64,000 nucleotides of DNA, from NCBI RefSeq assembly GCF_003937945.1, contig NZ_RSEC01000036.1:434001-498000 (forward strand), read 5' to 3'. The translations under genes and the position numbers were made by a program. Positions 51,993 to 59,977 of this stretch are shown here, in pieces (position 1 is the stretch's first letter; each line of letters opens with the position of its first letter). Source of the DNA: Amycolatopsis eburnea (GTDB taxonomy: Bacteria > Actinomycetota > Actinomycetes > Mycobacteriales > Pseudonocardiaceae). The notes beneath the pieces were generated by a model. The model was not told the DNA's origin. It did no database searches and worked only from the letters and a program-made list of their open reading frames with translations.

Positions 51993-52784
51993 TCAGGGCA
52001 CCTCCTCCTGTCCGAGGTCGATCATCTTCCGGCACCAGTCGCGGAGCATCCCGCGGCTGAACGGGCTCAGGACGAGCTGCCGACGTCCGTCACCGCGGTC
52101 GAGCGCCGCCAGCGCGAAGCGGCCCAGGTCCGTGTCCACGAGGACGAAGCCGTGGTCGGGGAACTCCGCGCACAGCCCGCCGAAGGCGAGCATGTCGAGC
52201 ACCGCCGTGCCCGAGCGCGGCCGGGCCAGCACCTCCCGCATCGCCCAGACGTCGGCGTCCTGACCGTCGTGGACCAGGCCGTCGTCGTCCACCGACAGCC
52301 AGATCGCCCGCGGCGAGGCGCCGAACGGCACCTCCGGCAGCTCCGCGATGAGCATCTCCGGCAGCTCTTCGAAGTCGGCGAGGTGGATCGCCGTCCGCCC
52401 CGGGAGCGAGCCCATCATGAAGGCCCGCTCGCCGTCCGCGTAGCACCGGATGTCCGCCGTCGCGGGCCCCTCGTCGAAGACGCCGCACAGCGCCGCCCGC
52501 ACCGAACCGCGCAGCATCAGCGAGACGACCTCGAACCCGATCTCGTTCAGTTCACCGTCCTCCCCGAAGGGTGTGCCTTCGATCCAGGCCGCCCAGGCCA
52601 TGTGGCGTTCGACCTCGGCGATCAGGTCCGCGGGGTCGTCGGAGACCGGGCCGTGGACGAGGATGTCGTGGTCGCTGACGTCCGGGTTGTAGAGCCGGTC
52701 GACGGGTTCGCGGTCCGGCATCGCCGCCAGCACCGGCCCGGCGGCGAGCTCGAGCAGCTCCCGGGCAGCGGTCCGCTCAGCCAT
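51993..52784 (-). CDS. Divergent EspG-like protein C (third gene of the operon)
   Basis: 263 residues from ATG with a very strong AAGGAGGTG upstream. Its N-terminal ARELLELAAGPVLAAMP and following YNPDV resemble the matching parts of the two upstream paralogues (DVIDEVIAPL / FYDPE; VLAKILKPV / LHDS). The C-terminal part RPRSGTAVLDML ... VLVDTDLGRFALAA fits the EspG end pattern (R-x-GG-x-I ... D-x3-GRY). No signal peptide or membrane segment. It lacks its own promoter and overlaps the small gene by eight bases. Family assignment is tentative. Confidence 0.6.
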   Translation of the reverse strand: MAERTAARELLELAAGPVLAAMPDREPVDRLYNPDVSDHDILVHGPVSDDPADLIAEVERHMAWAAWIEGTPFGEDGELNEIGFEVVSLMLRGSVRAALCGVFDEGPATADIRCYADGERAFMMGSLPGRTAIHLADFEELPEMLIAELPEVPFGASPRAIWLSVDDDGLVHDGQDADVWAMREVLARPRSGTAVLDMLAFGGLCAEFPDHGFVLVDTDLGRFALAALDRGDGRRQLVLSPFSRGMLRDWCRKMIDLGQEEVP

Positions 52785-52950
52785 GGCCTCGCACCTCCTT
52801 GTCGGTCTCGTCACCGGTGGCTCCGCTGCGAGGGATCGGAACGTCGCTGATCAGCTCGGCCGCCGCCAGGATCGCGTCGCGGACCGTGAGGCCCAGCGCC
52901 GCCTCGGGCCCTTCCCCGCGGACCGGCGGGCTCTCCACCGGCTCACGCAT
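52777..52950 (-). CDS. Small 57-residue protein between EspG-like genes
   Basis: ATG overlaps the stop of the upstream EspG-like gene by eight bases (ATGCGTGA), and its own stop overlaps the next start by eight bases. The frame keeps strong G/C third positions throughout. The protein starts MREPVESPPVRGEGPEAALG and has one amphipathic helix, LTVRDAILAAAELISDV, then a charged tail. A similar VRDAILA string occurs near the C-terminus of the upstream protein. Too short for usual gene calling. Role unknown; possibly a partner of the EspG-like proteins. Confidence 0.7.
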   Translation of the reverse strand: MREPVESPPVRGEGPEAALGLTVRDAILAAAELISDVPIPRSGATGDETDKEVRGHG

Positions 52951-53734
52951 GGCTCTGCACCGCCTCGACGATCCACTGCTCGGCCGTGCTCCGCGAGGCC
53001 GGACCCCACGTGACCGTCCACCGGCCGGTGCGGTCCACCGCCGCGCTGAACTGGTAGCGGCCGAGGTCGTTGTCGACCAGGCCGAACGCGCCGTGCGGGT
53101 ACTCCGCCAAGATCGCGTCGCGGACCGCCAGGTCCACTAGTACCGTGCCCAGCCGCGGACGGGCCGCGCACTCGCGGATCAGCTCGACCGCCCGCTCGCA
53201 GCCGCCCGGGATCAGGCCGCGCTCGTCCGTCTCGATCCGCACGTGCCGGCCCGGCCCCGGCGGCCGGTCCGGCAGGCCGTCGAACACCCAGCCCGGCAGC
53301 TCGCTGAGGAAGCCCGACCGCAGCCGCGCGCGGTTGCCCAGCTTGTGCAGCACCGTGGTGTAGTCCTCGTCGCCGAAGAACCGCACCTCCCACGGCTCCT
53401 GGCGGGCCGGGAAGACCCCGGTGACCACGCCGCGGATGAAGCCACCGCGCAGCGCCCGGTACAGCCCGACCGCCTCGGCCGTGACCTCGCCACCCGGGGC
53501 CAGGCCGATCGCGGCCATCCCGGCGACGAACCGGGTGTACTGCTCCACCTCGTCGGCCAGGCTCAGCGGCGGCGAAGGAGGACGACCCGGGAGCGGTCCG
53601 GTGTCCGCCAGCACCGGCGGGATCTCGAACTCGGGGTCGTAGAACTCCATCACCGAGGGCCGCTCCGGCACCTCGGCCGACAGCGGGGCGATGACCTCGT
53701 CGATGACGTCGAAGACGGCGACTGAGTTGCTCAC
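52943..53734 (-). CDS. Divergent EspG-like protein A with damage-type promoter
   Basis: 263 residues from a GTG that would be the first transcribed base of the promoter at 53741-53783, so leaderless; a longer ATG start would run through that promoter. Central RGGFIRGVVTGVFPARQEPWEV and C-terminal RPRLGTVLVDLA, GLVDNDLGRYQFSA and GRWTVTWGP resemble the C-terminal half of EspG proteins (GGQIAAN, WFDTETGRYF, WITIAP). The N-terminal ELPYPLR motif of EspG is missing. First paralogue-bearing part of a tight three-gene run. Cytosolic. Confidence 0.65.
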   Translation of the reverse strand: MSNSVAVFDVIDEVIAPLSAEVPERPSVMEFYDPEFEIPPVLADTGPLPGRPPSPPLSLADEVEQYTRFVAGMAAIGLAPGGEVTAEAVGLYRALRGGFIRGVVTGVFPARQEPWEVRFFGDEDYTTVLHKLGNRARLRSGFLSELPGWVFDGLPDRPPGPGRHVRIETDERGLIPGGCERAVELIRECAARPRLGTVLVDLAVRDAILAEYPHGAFGLVDNDLGRYQFSAAVDRTGRWTVTWGPASRSTAEQWIVEAVQSHA

Positions 53735-53740
53735 CCCTTG

Positions 53741-53783
53741 ATTGAACACCCTGGCACCGACAATTTCTCGCACATGTGTTCGA
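53741..53783 (-). promoter_or_regulatory. SOS-box plus RecA-NDp/PafBC-type promoter of gene A
   Basis: Reading on the minus strand: TCGAAC-ACAT-GTGCGA (one mismatch to the actinobacterial LexA box TCGAAC-N4-GTTCGA), GAAA, TTGTCGGTG, eight bases, TTCAAT, six bases, then the GTG start. TTGTCRGTG-N8-TANNNT is the mycobacterial RecA-NDp (PafBC-dependent) promoter. The same layout recurs at 54430-54472. Confidence 0.75.
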
Positions 53784-53820
53784 GTGGGTGACATCGTTCG
53801 GCGAGCGGTCGGCGAGCGGC

Positions 53821-54423
53821 TCAGACATGCTCCGGAATCCGCCCTTCGACGATCTCCGCCAGCCCGTCGACGCTGCCCGGCAGCCACCAGAACCGGCGGC
53901 GGCCGCCCCGGCGCCTGCCCAGCACCGCCAGGTGCCTGCCGCGGGCGTCGTCGACGAACGCCACCACCTCCCACGGACGGCGCGGGCCGCGGGCGAGGTC
54001 GATCTGGACCGTGCCGAGCCGGGGTCTTCGGAGCTCTTCCATCAGGTCGAGGACCAGGCACTCCTGCCCGGCCGCCAGGACGCCGCGCTCGTCGGCGTCC
54101 AGGTACAGGCCGCTGCCGGGCGCCGGCGACCGCAACGGCAACCGCGCGAAGGCCAGGCCGAGCAGCTCCGCGACCGAGCCGGACGACGGCCCGGACCGGC
54201 GCAGGCCGTCCCCGGCGACGCCGAACCGCGTGCCGTCGTCGAAGAACGCCGACGTCCACGGCTCGTCGAACAAGGCGACGGCCACGCCGCAGACGCCGTC
54301 ACCGGCGAACCCGGGCAGCGAGTCGTGGAGGTCCAGCGCGGACGGACTGCCCGCGGCCGCGGCGCGGACGGGCTTGAGGATCTTGGCAAGCACCGTGTGC
54401 ACGGTGCGTGGTGTTGTGGTCAC
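53821..54423 (-). CDS. Divergent EspG-like protein B with damage-type promoter
   Basis: 200 residues from a leaderless-type GTG at the same distance from its promoter as in gene A. It aligns with A and C: TVHTVLAKILKPV at the N-terminus, LHDSLPG, then C-terminal RPRLGTVQIDLA, AFVDDARGRHLAVLG and a closing helix GLAEIVEGR. It is shorter in the middle. The end of the gene is only 38 bases before the promoter box of gene A. Cytosolic, no known catalytic motif. EspG-family membership is inferred from the C-terminal pattern only. Confidence 0.62.
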   Translation of the reverse strand: MTTTPRTVHTVLAKILKPVRAAAAGSPSALDLHDSLPGFAGDGVCGVAVALFDEPWTSAFFDDGTRFGVAGDGLRRSGPSSGSVAELLGLAFARLPLRSPAPGSGLYLDADERGVLAAGQECLVLDLMEELRRPRLGTVQIDLARGPRRPWEVVAFVDDARGRHLAVLGRRRGGRRRFWWLPGSVDGLAEIVEGRIPEHV

Positions 54424-54429
54424 ACGTTC

Positions 54430-54472
54430 AGGAAACCCGGGACCACCGACAATTTCCCGAACATCCGTTCGA
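54430..54472 (-). promoter_or_regulatory. SOS-box plus RecA-NDp/PafBC-type promoter of gene B
   Basis: Minus strand: TCGAAC-GGAT-GTTCGG (one mismatch to the LexA box), GAAA, TTGTCGGTG, eight bases, TTTCCT, six bases, GTG start. Every spacing equals that of the gene A promoter, while the spacer sequences differ, which supports functional conservation rather than recent duplication. Confidence 0.78.
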
Positions 54473-54501
54473 GGTGTCACCCGAAAGTGTGGCCAAAGTC
54501 C

Positions 54502-54548
54502 GTGAAGGCCTCCTTACCAGGCAAAAACGCCGGTAAGGAGGCCTTCAC
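54502..54548. terminator. Terminator hairpin of topA (family A)
   Basis: Arms GTGAAGGCCTCCTTACC/GGTAAGGAGGCCTTCAC, identical to those at 38302-38348, with a different A-rich loop, 14 bases after the topA stop. It also lies upstream of the gene B promoter and may insulate it. Confidence 0.8.
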
Positions 54549-54562
54549 GGACTTCTGACGTG

Positions 54563-57418
54563 CTACTTCGTCTTCGTCGCGGTGGACCGTTTGGCGGTGG
54601 TGGCCTTCTTGGCCGTGCCAGCCTTGACCGTCTTCGCCGTCGTCGACGCCGGCTTGCGCGCCGGCGCCTTCCGCTTCGGCGCCGGGCCCTTCGCCCGCTT
54701 CTCGGCCAGCAGCTCGGACGCCCGTTCCGCGGTCAGCGACTCGATCTCGTCGCCCTTCCGCAGCGTCGCGTTGTACTCGCCATCGGTCACGTACGGACCG
54801 AAGCGCCCGTCCTTGACCACCATCGGCTTCTTCGACACCGGGTCCTCGCCGAGCTCCTTGAGCGGCGGCTTCGCGGTCGCCGACCGGCCCCGCTGCTTCG
54901 GCTCCGAGTAGATCTTCAGCGCTTCCTCGACGGTGATCGAGAACAGCTGGTCCTCGGTCGAGAGCGACCGCGAGTCCGTGCCCTTCTTCAGGTACGGCCC
55001 GTAGCGCCCGTTCTGCGCCGTGATCTCGTCGCCGGACTCCGGGTCCTTGCCGACCACGCGCGGCAGCGAGAGCAGCTTCAGCGCGTCGTCGAGCGTGATG
55101 GTCTCGATGTCCATGGACTTGAACAACGAGCCCGTACGCGGCTTCGGCGCCTTCGCCTTCAGAGCCTTCTTCTGCGCGGCCGTGGCGTCCTCGGGGATCT
55201 CGATCTCGGGCAGCAGCTCGGTGACGTACGGCCCGAAGCGGCCTTCCTTGGCGACGATCTCGTGCCCGCTCACCGGGTCGACGCCCAGCGAACGCCCCTC
55301 CTGCGGGGTCGCGAACAGCTTCTCCGCGATCTCCTGCGAAAGCTCGTCCGGCGGCAGGTCCTCGGGCAGGTTCGCGCGCTGCGAGTTCCCGTCGACCTCG
55401 CGCTCCAGGTACGGCCCGTAGCGCCCGACGCGGACCACGACCGTGTGCCCGTTGGCGTCGCTGAACAGCGGGATCGAGTTGATCTCGCGCGCGTCGATGT
55501 CCTCGACGCTGCCTTCGACCAGCTTCTTGAGCCCGCCCAGGCGGCCGATCGAGCCGTCGACGCCCATGTCGCCACCGAAGTAGAACTTCGACAGCCACTG
55601 CGCGCGCTGCTCGTCGCCCGCCGCGATGCGGTCGAGCTCGTCCTCCATGCCGGCGGTGAAGTCGTAGTCGACGAGCCGCTCGAAGTGCCGTTCCATCAGG
55701 CCGATCACGGCGAACGCGACCCACGACGGGACGAGCGCGGAGCCCTTCTTCCAGACGTACCCGCGGTCCTGGATGGTCTTGATGATCGACGCGTACGTCG
55801 ACGGACGGCCGATGCCCAGCTCTTCCAGCTTGCTGACCAGGCTCGGCTCCGAGTACCGCGCCGGCGGCGAGGTGGTGTGGCCGTCCGGGTTCAGGTCGGA
55901 CGCGGTGAGCGCCTGGTCCTTCTCCAGCACCGGCAGGCGGCTCTGCTTGTCGTCGGCTTCGCCGCCGGTCTCGGTGTCGACCGCCTCGACGTACGCCTTG
56001 AGGAAGCCCGCGAAGGTGATCGTGCGGCCCGAAGCCGCGAAGGTGCATTCCTCGCCCGAGGTCGCGTTGCCGACGATGCGCACGGACATCGTGGTGCCCT
56101 TGGCGTCCGCCATCTGCGACGCGATCGTGCGCTGCCAGATCATCTCGTAGAGGCGGTACTCGTCGGTGTCCAGCTCGCTCGCGACCTGGCCCGGCGTGCG
56201 GAAGACCTCGCCCGACGGCCGGATCGCCTCGTGCGCTTCCTGCGCGTTCTTCACCTTGCGCGTGTACTGGCGCGGCGACGGCGAGACGTACTCCTTGCCG
56301 TACAGCTGCGTGGCCTGGCTGCGCGCCGCCGAGATCGCCGACTCCGACAGCGTCGTGGAGTCGGTACGCATATAGGTGATGTAGCCGTTCTCGTACAGCT
56401 TCTGCGCGATCCGCATGGTGCGCTCCGAGGTGAACCGCATCTTGCGGCCCGCCTCCTGCTGCAGCGTCGAGGTCATGAAGGGCGCGTACGGCTTGCGCGT
56501 GTACGGCTTCTCTTCGACGCTCGCGACCTTGAAGTCACGCTGCTTCAGCGCTTCGGCCAGGCGCCGCGCGTCGGCCTCCGCGAGCACGCGGACCTCGGTG
56601 TTCGACGCCTTGAGCTGCCCGTCCGAGCCGAAGTCGCGGCCGGTGGCCAGGCGCGCGCCGTCGACGGCGACCAGGCGCGCCGGGAAGTTCCGCGGCGAAG
56701 CCTCTTCACCGGCGTCCATGGTCGCCGAGATGTCCCAGTAGGACGCCGAGGTGAAGCGCATGCGCTCGCGTTCGCGCTCGACCACGATCCGGGTCGCCAC
56801 CGACTGCACGCGGCCCGCCGAGAGCTTCGGCATGACCTTCTTCCACAGGACCGGCGAGACCTCGTAGCCGTAGAGGCGGTCGAGGATGCGGCGGGTCTCC
56901 TGCGCGTCGACGAGGTCGGCGTCCAGCTCACGGGTCGAGTCGGCGGCCGCGCGGATGGCCTGTTCGGTGACCTCGTGGAAGACCATCCGGCGGACCGGGA
57001 CCTTCGGCTTCAGCGTCTCGAGCAGGTGCCACGCGATGGCTTCGCCCTCGCGGTCGGGGTCCGTGGCGAGGTAGAGCTCGTCGACGTCCTTGAGCAGCCC
57101 CTTGAGCTCGGTCACCTTGGACTTCTTGTCCGGGGTGACCACGTAGAGGGCCTTGAAGTCGTTGTCGACGTCGACGCCGAGGCGGGCCCACGACTCGCCC
57201 TTGTACTGGGCCGGCACGTCGGCGGCACCACGAGGCAGGTCGCGGATGTGCCCGACGGAGGACTCGACGACGTAACCGCCGCCCAGGTAGGGGGCGATCT
57301 TGCGGGCCTTCGTCGGCGACTCGACGATGACCAGCCGCCGGTGCCCGGCGCCGTTGCCCGCCGAGGCTCCGTTCTTCTTGGTCCGTGCTCCTGCCACGCT
57401 GTCCTGCTCTCCGCTCAT
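54563..57418 (-). CDS. topA: DNA topoisomerase I
   Basis: 951 residues from the ATG preceded by GGGACGAG; a longer frame upstream has no family match. Toprim domain RRLVIVESPTKARKIAPYLG and DPDREGEAIAWHLL; the active-site Tyr is in GYITYMRTDSTTLS. The C-terminal part has four repeats of the form GR[YF]GPY[LV] that bind single strands instead of zinc fingers, then a Lys/Ala/Thr-rich tail, as in mycobacterial TopA. It relaxes negative supercoils. Own terminator. Confidence 0.98.
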   Translation of the reverse strand: MSGEQDSVAGARTKKNGASAGNGAGHRRLVIVESPTKARKIAPYLGGGYVVESSVGHIRDLPRGAADVPAQYKGESWARLGVDVDNDFKALYVVTPDKKSKVTELKGLLKDVDELYLATDPDREGEAIAWHLLETLKPKVPVRRMVFHEVTEQAIRAAADSTRELDADLVDAQETRRILDRLYGYEVSPVLWKKVMPKLSAGRVQSVATRIVVERERERMRFTSASYWDISATMDAGEEASPRNFPARLVAVDGARLATGRDFGSDGQLKASNTEVRVLAEADARRLAEALKQRDFKVASVEEKPYTRKPYAPFMTSTLQQEAGRKMRFTSERTMRIAQKLYENGYITYMRTDSTTLSESAISAARSQATQLYGKEYVSPSPRQYTRKVKNAQEAHEAIRPSGEVFRTPGQVASELDTDEYRLYEMIWQRTIASQMADAKGTTMSVRIVGNATSGEECTFAASGRTITFAGFLKAYVEAVDTETGGEADDKQSRLPVLEKDQALTASDLNPDGHTTSPPARYSEPSLVSKLEELGIGRPSTYASIIKTIQDRGYVWKKGSALVPSWVAFAVIGLMERHFERLVDYDFTAGMEDELDRIAAGDEQRAQWLSKFYFGGDMGVDGSIGRLGGLKKLVEGSVEDIDAREINSIPLFSDANGHTVVVRVGRYGPYLEREVDGNSQRANLPEDLPPDELSQEIAEKLFATPQEGRSLGVDPVSGHEIVAKEGRFGPYVTELLPEIEIPEDATAAQKKALKAKAPKPRTGSLFKSMDIETITLDDALKLLSLPRVVGKDPESGDEITAQNGRYGPYLKKGTDSRSLSTEDQLFSITVEEALKIYSEPKQRGRSATAKPPLKELGEDPVSKKPMVVKDGRFGPYVTDGEYNATLRKGDEIESLTAERASELLAEKRAKGPAPKRKAPARKPASTTAKTVKAGTAKKATTAKRSTATKTK

Positions 57419-57716
57419 CTCGTCCCGCGACCGGGACCAGGCCCTGCCTTGAGGCGTCGGGCCCGCGTCTTCGACCTGCCAGTGTGCACGCTGTCCCGGC
57501 GCGGACGGCGCGGAGGTGACCCAACACGCCGCCGTTCCTGTGTCCAGCGCATCGCCGCTGACCTCGACGATGTTTCCCCAACGTACCTGCCACGTGATTT
57601 CGGCCACGTCCCGCGCAGCCTAGCGCGTGACCGCCTGGATACCCTCCGTTCGACGGTGGTGGGCGCGGGGACGTGACCGCTTCACTGGTTTCCCCGTCCA
57701 GCCGAAAGGATCCGCC

Positions 57717-58523
57717 ATGACCCGACGCCTCCTCGGCGCCCTGCTCACCGCCGCGACCGCCACAGTATTACTGGGGACCACTCCGGCGAGCGCGGCCGCG
57801 GCGAACTTCGCCGGCACGGTAGCCCTCTCCAACTGCTCGGGCTCGGTGGTCAAGCCGGCGGCGACGCCGGACACCGCGCCCGCGCTCGTCATGTCCAACG
57901 GCCACTGCCTCGAGACCGGCTTCCCGGCACCCGGGCAGGTCATCACCAACCGGTCGTCCAGCCGGACGTTCACGCTGCTCAACGCCAGTGGCGGCAACGC
58001 GGGCACGCTGCGCGCCAAGAAGATCGTCTACGGGACGATGACCGACACCGACGTGTCGCTCTACCAGCTCACCACCACCTACGCGCAGATCAAGTCGAGC
58101 TACGGGATCTCACCGCTGGAGCTGTCCAACGCGCACCCGACGGCCGGCGCCGCGATCGACGTCGTCTCCGGCTACTGGAAGCGGATCTACTCGTGCAACA
58201 TCGACGGGTTCGTGTACCGGCTGAAGGAGGGCAGCTGGACCTGGAAGGACTCGATCCGCTACACCTCCGCCTGCCAGACCATCGGCGGCACGTCCGGCTC
58301 GCCGATCGTCTCCGGCGGCAAGGTCGTCGGCGTGAACAACACCGGCAACGAGGACGGCCAGCGCTGCACGGACAACAACCCGTGCGAGGTCGACCAGGCC
58401 GGCAACGTCACCGTGCACTACAAGACGAACTACGGCCAGGAGACGTACGGCATTCCCGCGTGCCTGACCGCGGCCAACGAAATCGCCCTCACGCAGGCCG
58501 GCTGCACCCTGCCCCGGCCCTGA
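57717..58523 (+). CDS. Secreted trypsin-like serine protease (S1)
   Basis: 268 residues with a signal peptide (cleavage near TPASAAAA, about residue 27). Catalytic residues: His63 (MSNGHC), Asp112 (DTDVSLYQ) and Ser193 (GGTSGSPIV, a GxSG form). Six cysteines could form disulfides, including HC next to His63. S1 proteases of this size are common extracellular enzymes of actinomycetes. No pro-region is obvious. Start ATG follows GAAAGGATCC. Convergent with the WhiA-like gene. Confidence 0.9.
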   Translation: MTRRLLGALLTAATATVLLGTTPASAAAANFAGTVALSNCSGSVVKPAATPDTAPALVMSNGHCLETGFPAPGQVITNRSSSRTFTLLNASGGNAGTLRAKKIVYGTMTDTDVSLYQLTTTYAQIKSSYGISPLELSNAHPTAGAAIDVVSGYWKRIYSCNIDGFVYRLKEGSWTWKDSIRYTSACQTIGGTSGSPIVSGGKVVGVNNTGNEDGQRCTDNNPCEVDQAGNVTVHYKTNYGQETYGIPACLTAANEIALTQAGCTLPRP

Positions 58524-58541
58524 CGCGGCGCCCGCACCCGG

Positions 58542-59192
58542 TCAGGCCGTGCTCGTCACGGCCTCCGGGTGCGGCACCGGCAGCGGCTCCGCGCCCGGCC
58601 ACGCCGCTTCGGCGCCCGGCGGCGGCTCCCCGATCAGTTCCAGCAGCGCCTCCAAACGGCGTTTCCCGGTGACCTTGACGGCCGGGACCTCGGCCTTCGG
58701 CCCGGTCAGCTTCGCCGGGACCCCCAACGGCGTCAGCGCCTCGACCAGCCTTTCGTGCATGGTCGGCGCGAGCGGGTCGACCCCGAGCAGGTAGCCCTGC
58801 GTACCGGGGCGGCCGCCGGCCAGCGCCCACATCCGCAGCATCGCGCCGCTCAGCCGGAAGCCGTCCGGCACCGCCTTGCCCGAGTCGTCCTCGACCGGGC
58901 CCGCACAGCCCTCACGCAGCCACCGCAGCGCCAGCGGGAGCAGGTCGACCCGGAACGACGTGCGCACCTGCGGGCGGCCGCACTCGGCCTTCGAGACCTG
59001 CGCGTCCGCGCCGCGGCAGCGGAACTCGCGGGCCAGGACGTGCGCCCGCCACGGCTCCTCGACGACCACCGACAGCCGGGCGGCGGTGCGCCCGAAGCCG
59101 GTGATCTGGCCGTGGCAGCACAACAGGCCGGCCAGGTCGCCCAGGCCCGGCCCGCTGGCCTCGGCGGAGAAGAGCGAGATCGTCCGATCCAC
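58542..59192 (-). CDS. WhiA-like (LAGLIDADG-fold) DNA-binding-type protein without the C-terminal helix-turn-helix
   Basis: 216 residues. The pattern LAGLLCCHGQITGFGRTAARLSV, later FRLSGAMLRMWALAGGRPGTQGYLLGV and LVEALTPLGVPAKL looks like the two half-domains of WhiA-type homing-endonuclease folds. The HTH tail of WhiA is absent, and several cysteines occur in the first half. Mycobacteria carry a similar-sized unknown gene (Rv3647c) next to topA, which may be the orthologue. Role in DNA binding is inferred only. Confidence 0.55.
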   Translation of the reverse strand: MDRTISLFSAEASGPGLGDLAGLLCCHGQITGFGRTAARLSVVVEEPWRAHVLAREFRCRGADAQVSKAECGRPQVRTSFRVDLLPLALRWLREGCAGPVEDDSGKAVPDGFRLSGAMLRMWALAGGRPGTQGYLLGVDPLAPTMHERLVEALTPLGVPAKLTGPKAEVPAVKVTGKRRLEALLELIGEPPPGAEAAWPGAEPLPVPHPEAVTSTA

Positions 59193-59243
59193 CGCGCCAT
59201 ACTAGAACACAAGTTCGATTCGCGGCAGTACTGTGAGCGATCT

Positions 59244-59828
59244 TCAGCCAGGAGGTTGATCCAGCTGGCGGCAGGCCGGGGCGCGCTGCTCCGCCGCCGC
59301 CAGTGCCGGGACGTCCTTGAGGCCCTTGAGGTAGTCGAGCGCGTCGATGCGGTCGAGCGTCGCCCTGGCGTCGCCGAGGGCGGCCTTCGTCGCCGTCGCG
59401 TCGCCGCGGACGGCGTCGATGCGCTGCCGCGCCTGCTCGGCCTGGTCCCGGATCTCGGTGAACTGCCCGATGACGTCCGCGCGGCCGCCGTCGGCCGACC
59501 GCACCGGCGGCGCGCCGAGCGCGGTCAGCCCGGCGAGGCTCTGGTTCAGCCCGCCGACCACCGAGGAGAGCAGGTCGCTCGACGTCCTGGACGCCTGCTG
59601 CGGCGTGCTGGGGTCGACGGTGGGCAGCTCCGCCAGCGCGCGGACCAGGTGGGTCACCGAGGCGCAGTAGCCGTCCGCCCATCTCGCCACCGGATCGGCC
59701 TGCGGCACCACGGTCGTCACCGACAGACCCTGGTCCCGTGCCGGGGACTGCGCGGGTTGCCCGCAACCGGCGAGGCCGATCGTGATCGTCGTGGTTAGGG
59801 CGGCTAAGACGGTTGACCGCGGCCGCAC
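59244..59828 (-). CDS. Putative lipoprotein, unknown function
   Basis: 194 residues from GTG preceded by GGAGGTGCG. The signal sequence ends in the lipobox GLAGC (Cys about residue 22). The mature part is helical (FTEIRDQAEQARQRIDAV, ATKAALGDARATLDRIDAL) with one cysteine near CASVTHLV and one near PACRQL, which could pair. No family recognised. Positioned between the WhiA-like gene and hppA, same strand as both. Confidence 0.7.
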   Translation of the reverse strand: MRPRSTVLAALTTTITIGLAGCGQPAQSPARDQGLSVTTVVPQADPVARWADGYCASVTHLVRALAELPTVDPSTPQQASRTSSDLLSSVVGGLNQSLAGLTALGAPPVRSADGGRADVIGQFTEIRDQAEQARQRIDAVRGDATATKAALGDARATLDRIDALDYLKGLKDVPALAAAEQRAPACRQLDQPPG

Positions 59829-59930
59829 CTGCGCACCTCCTGCTCGACGACGTCCCGGAAGGGCCGACGGTACCGACTCGGTGCTGCTTCGCAAGTCGCC
59901 GAGCCAGTGTGGGATGTCCCGGCACGCGCC

Positions 59931-59962
59931 GGGCCCGGCACGCGACGCTGCGTGCCGGGCCC
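59931..59962 (-). terminator. Terminator hairpin of hppA
   Basis: Perfect 13-base arms GGGCCCGGCACGC/GCGTGCCGGGCCC with a six-base loop, 15 bases after the hppA stop codon. Confidence 0.75.
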
Positions 59963-59977
59963 GGAACGGTGCCTCGG

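Noticed and set aside
53735..54259. Long N-terminal extension of EspG-like gene A
   Set aside because: The extension would run through the stop region of gene B and through the SOS/PafBC-type promoter. The leaderless GTG fits the promoter geometry and the paralogue alignment.
57419..57607. 63-codon N-terminal extension of TopA
   Set aside because: No similarity to topoisomerase; known actinobacterial TopA proteins begin shortly before the Toprim domain.
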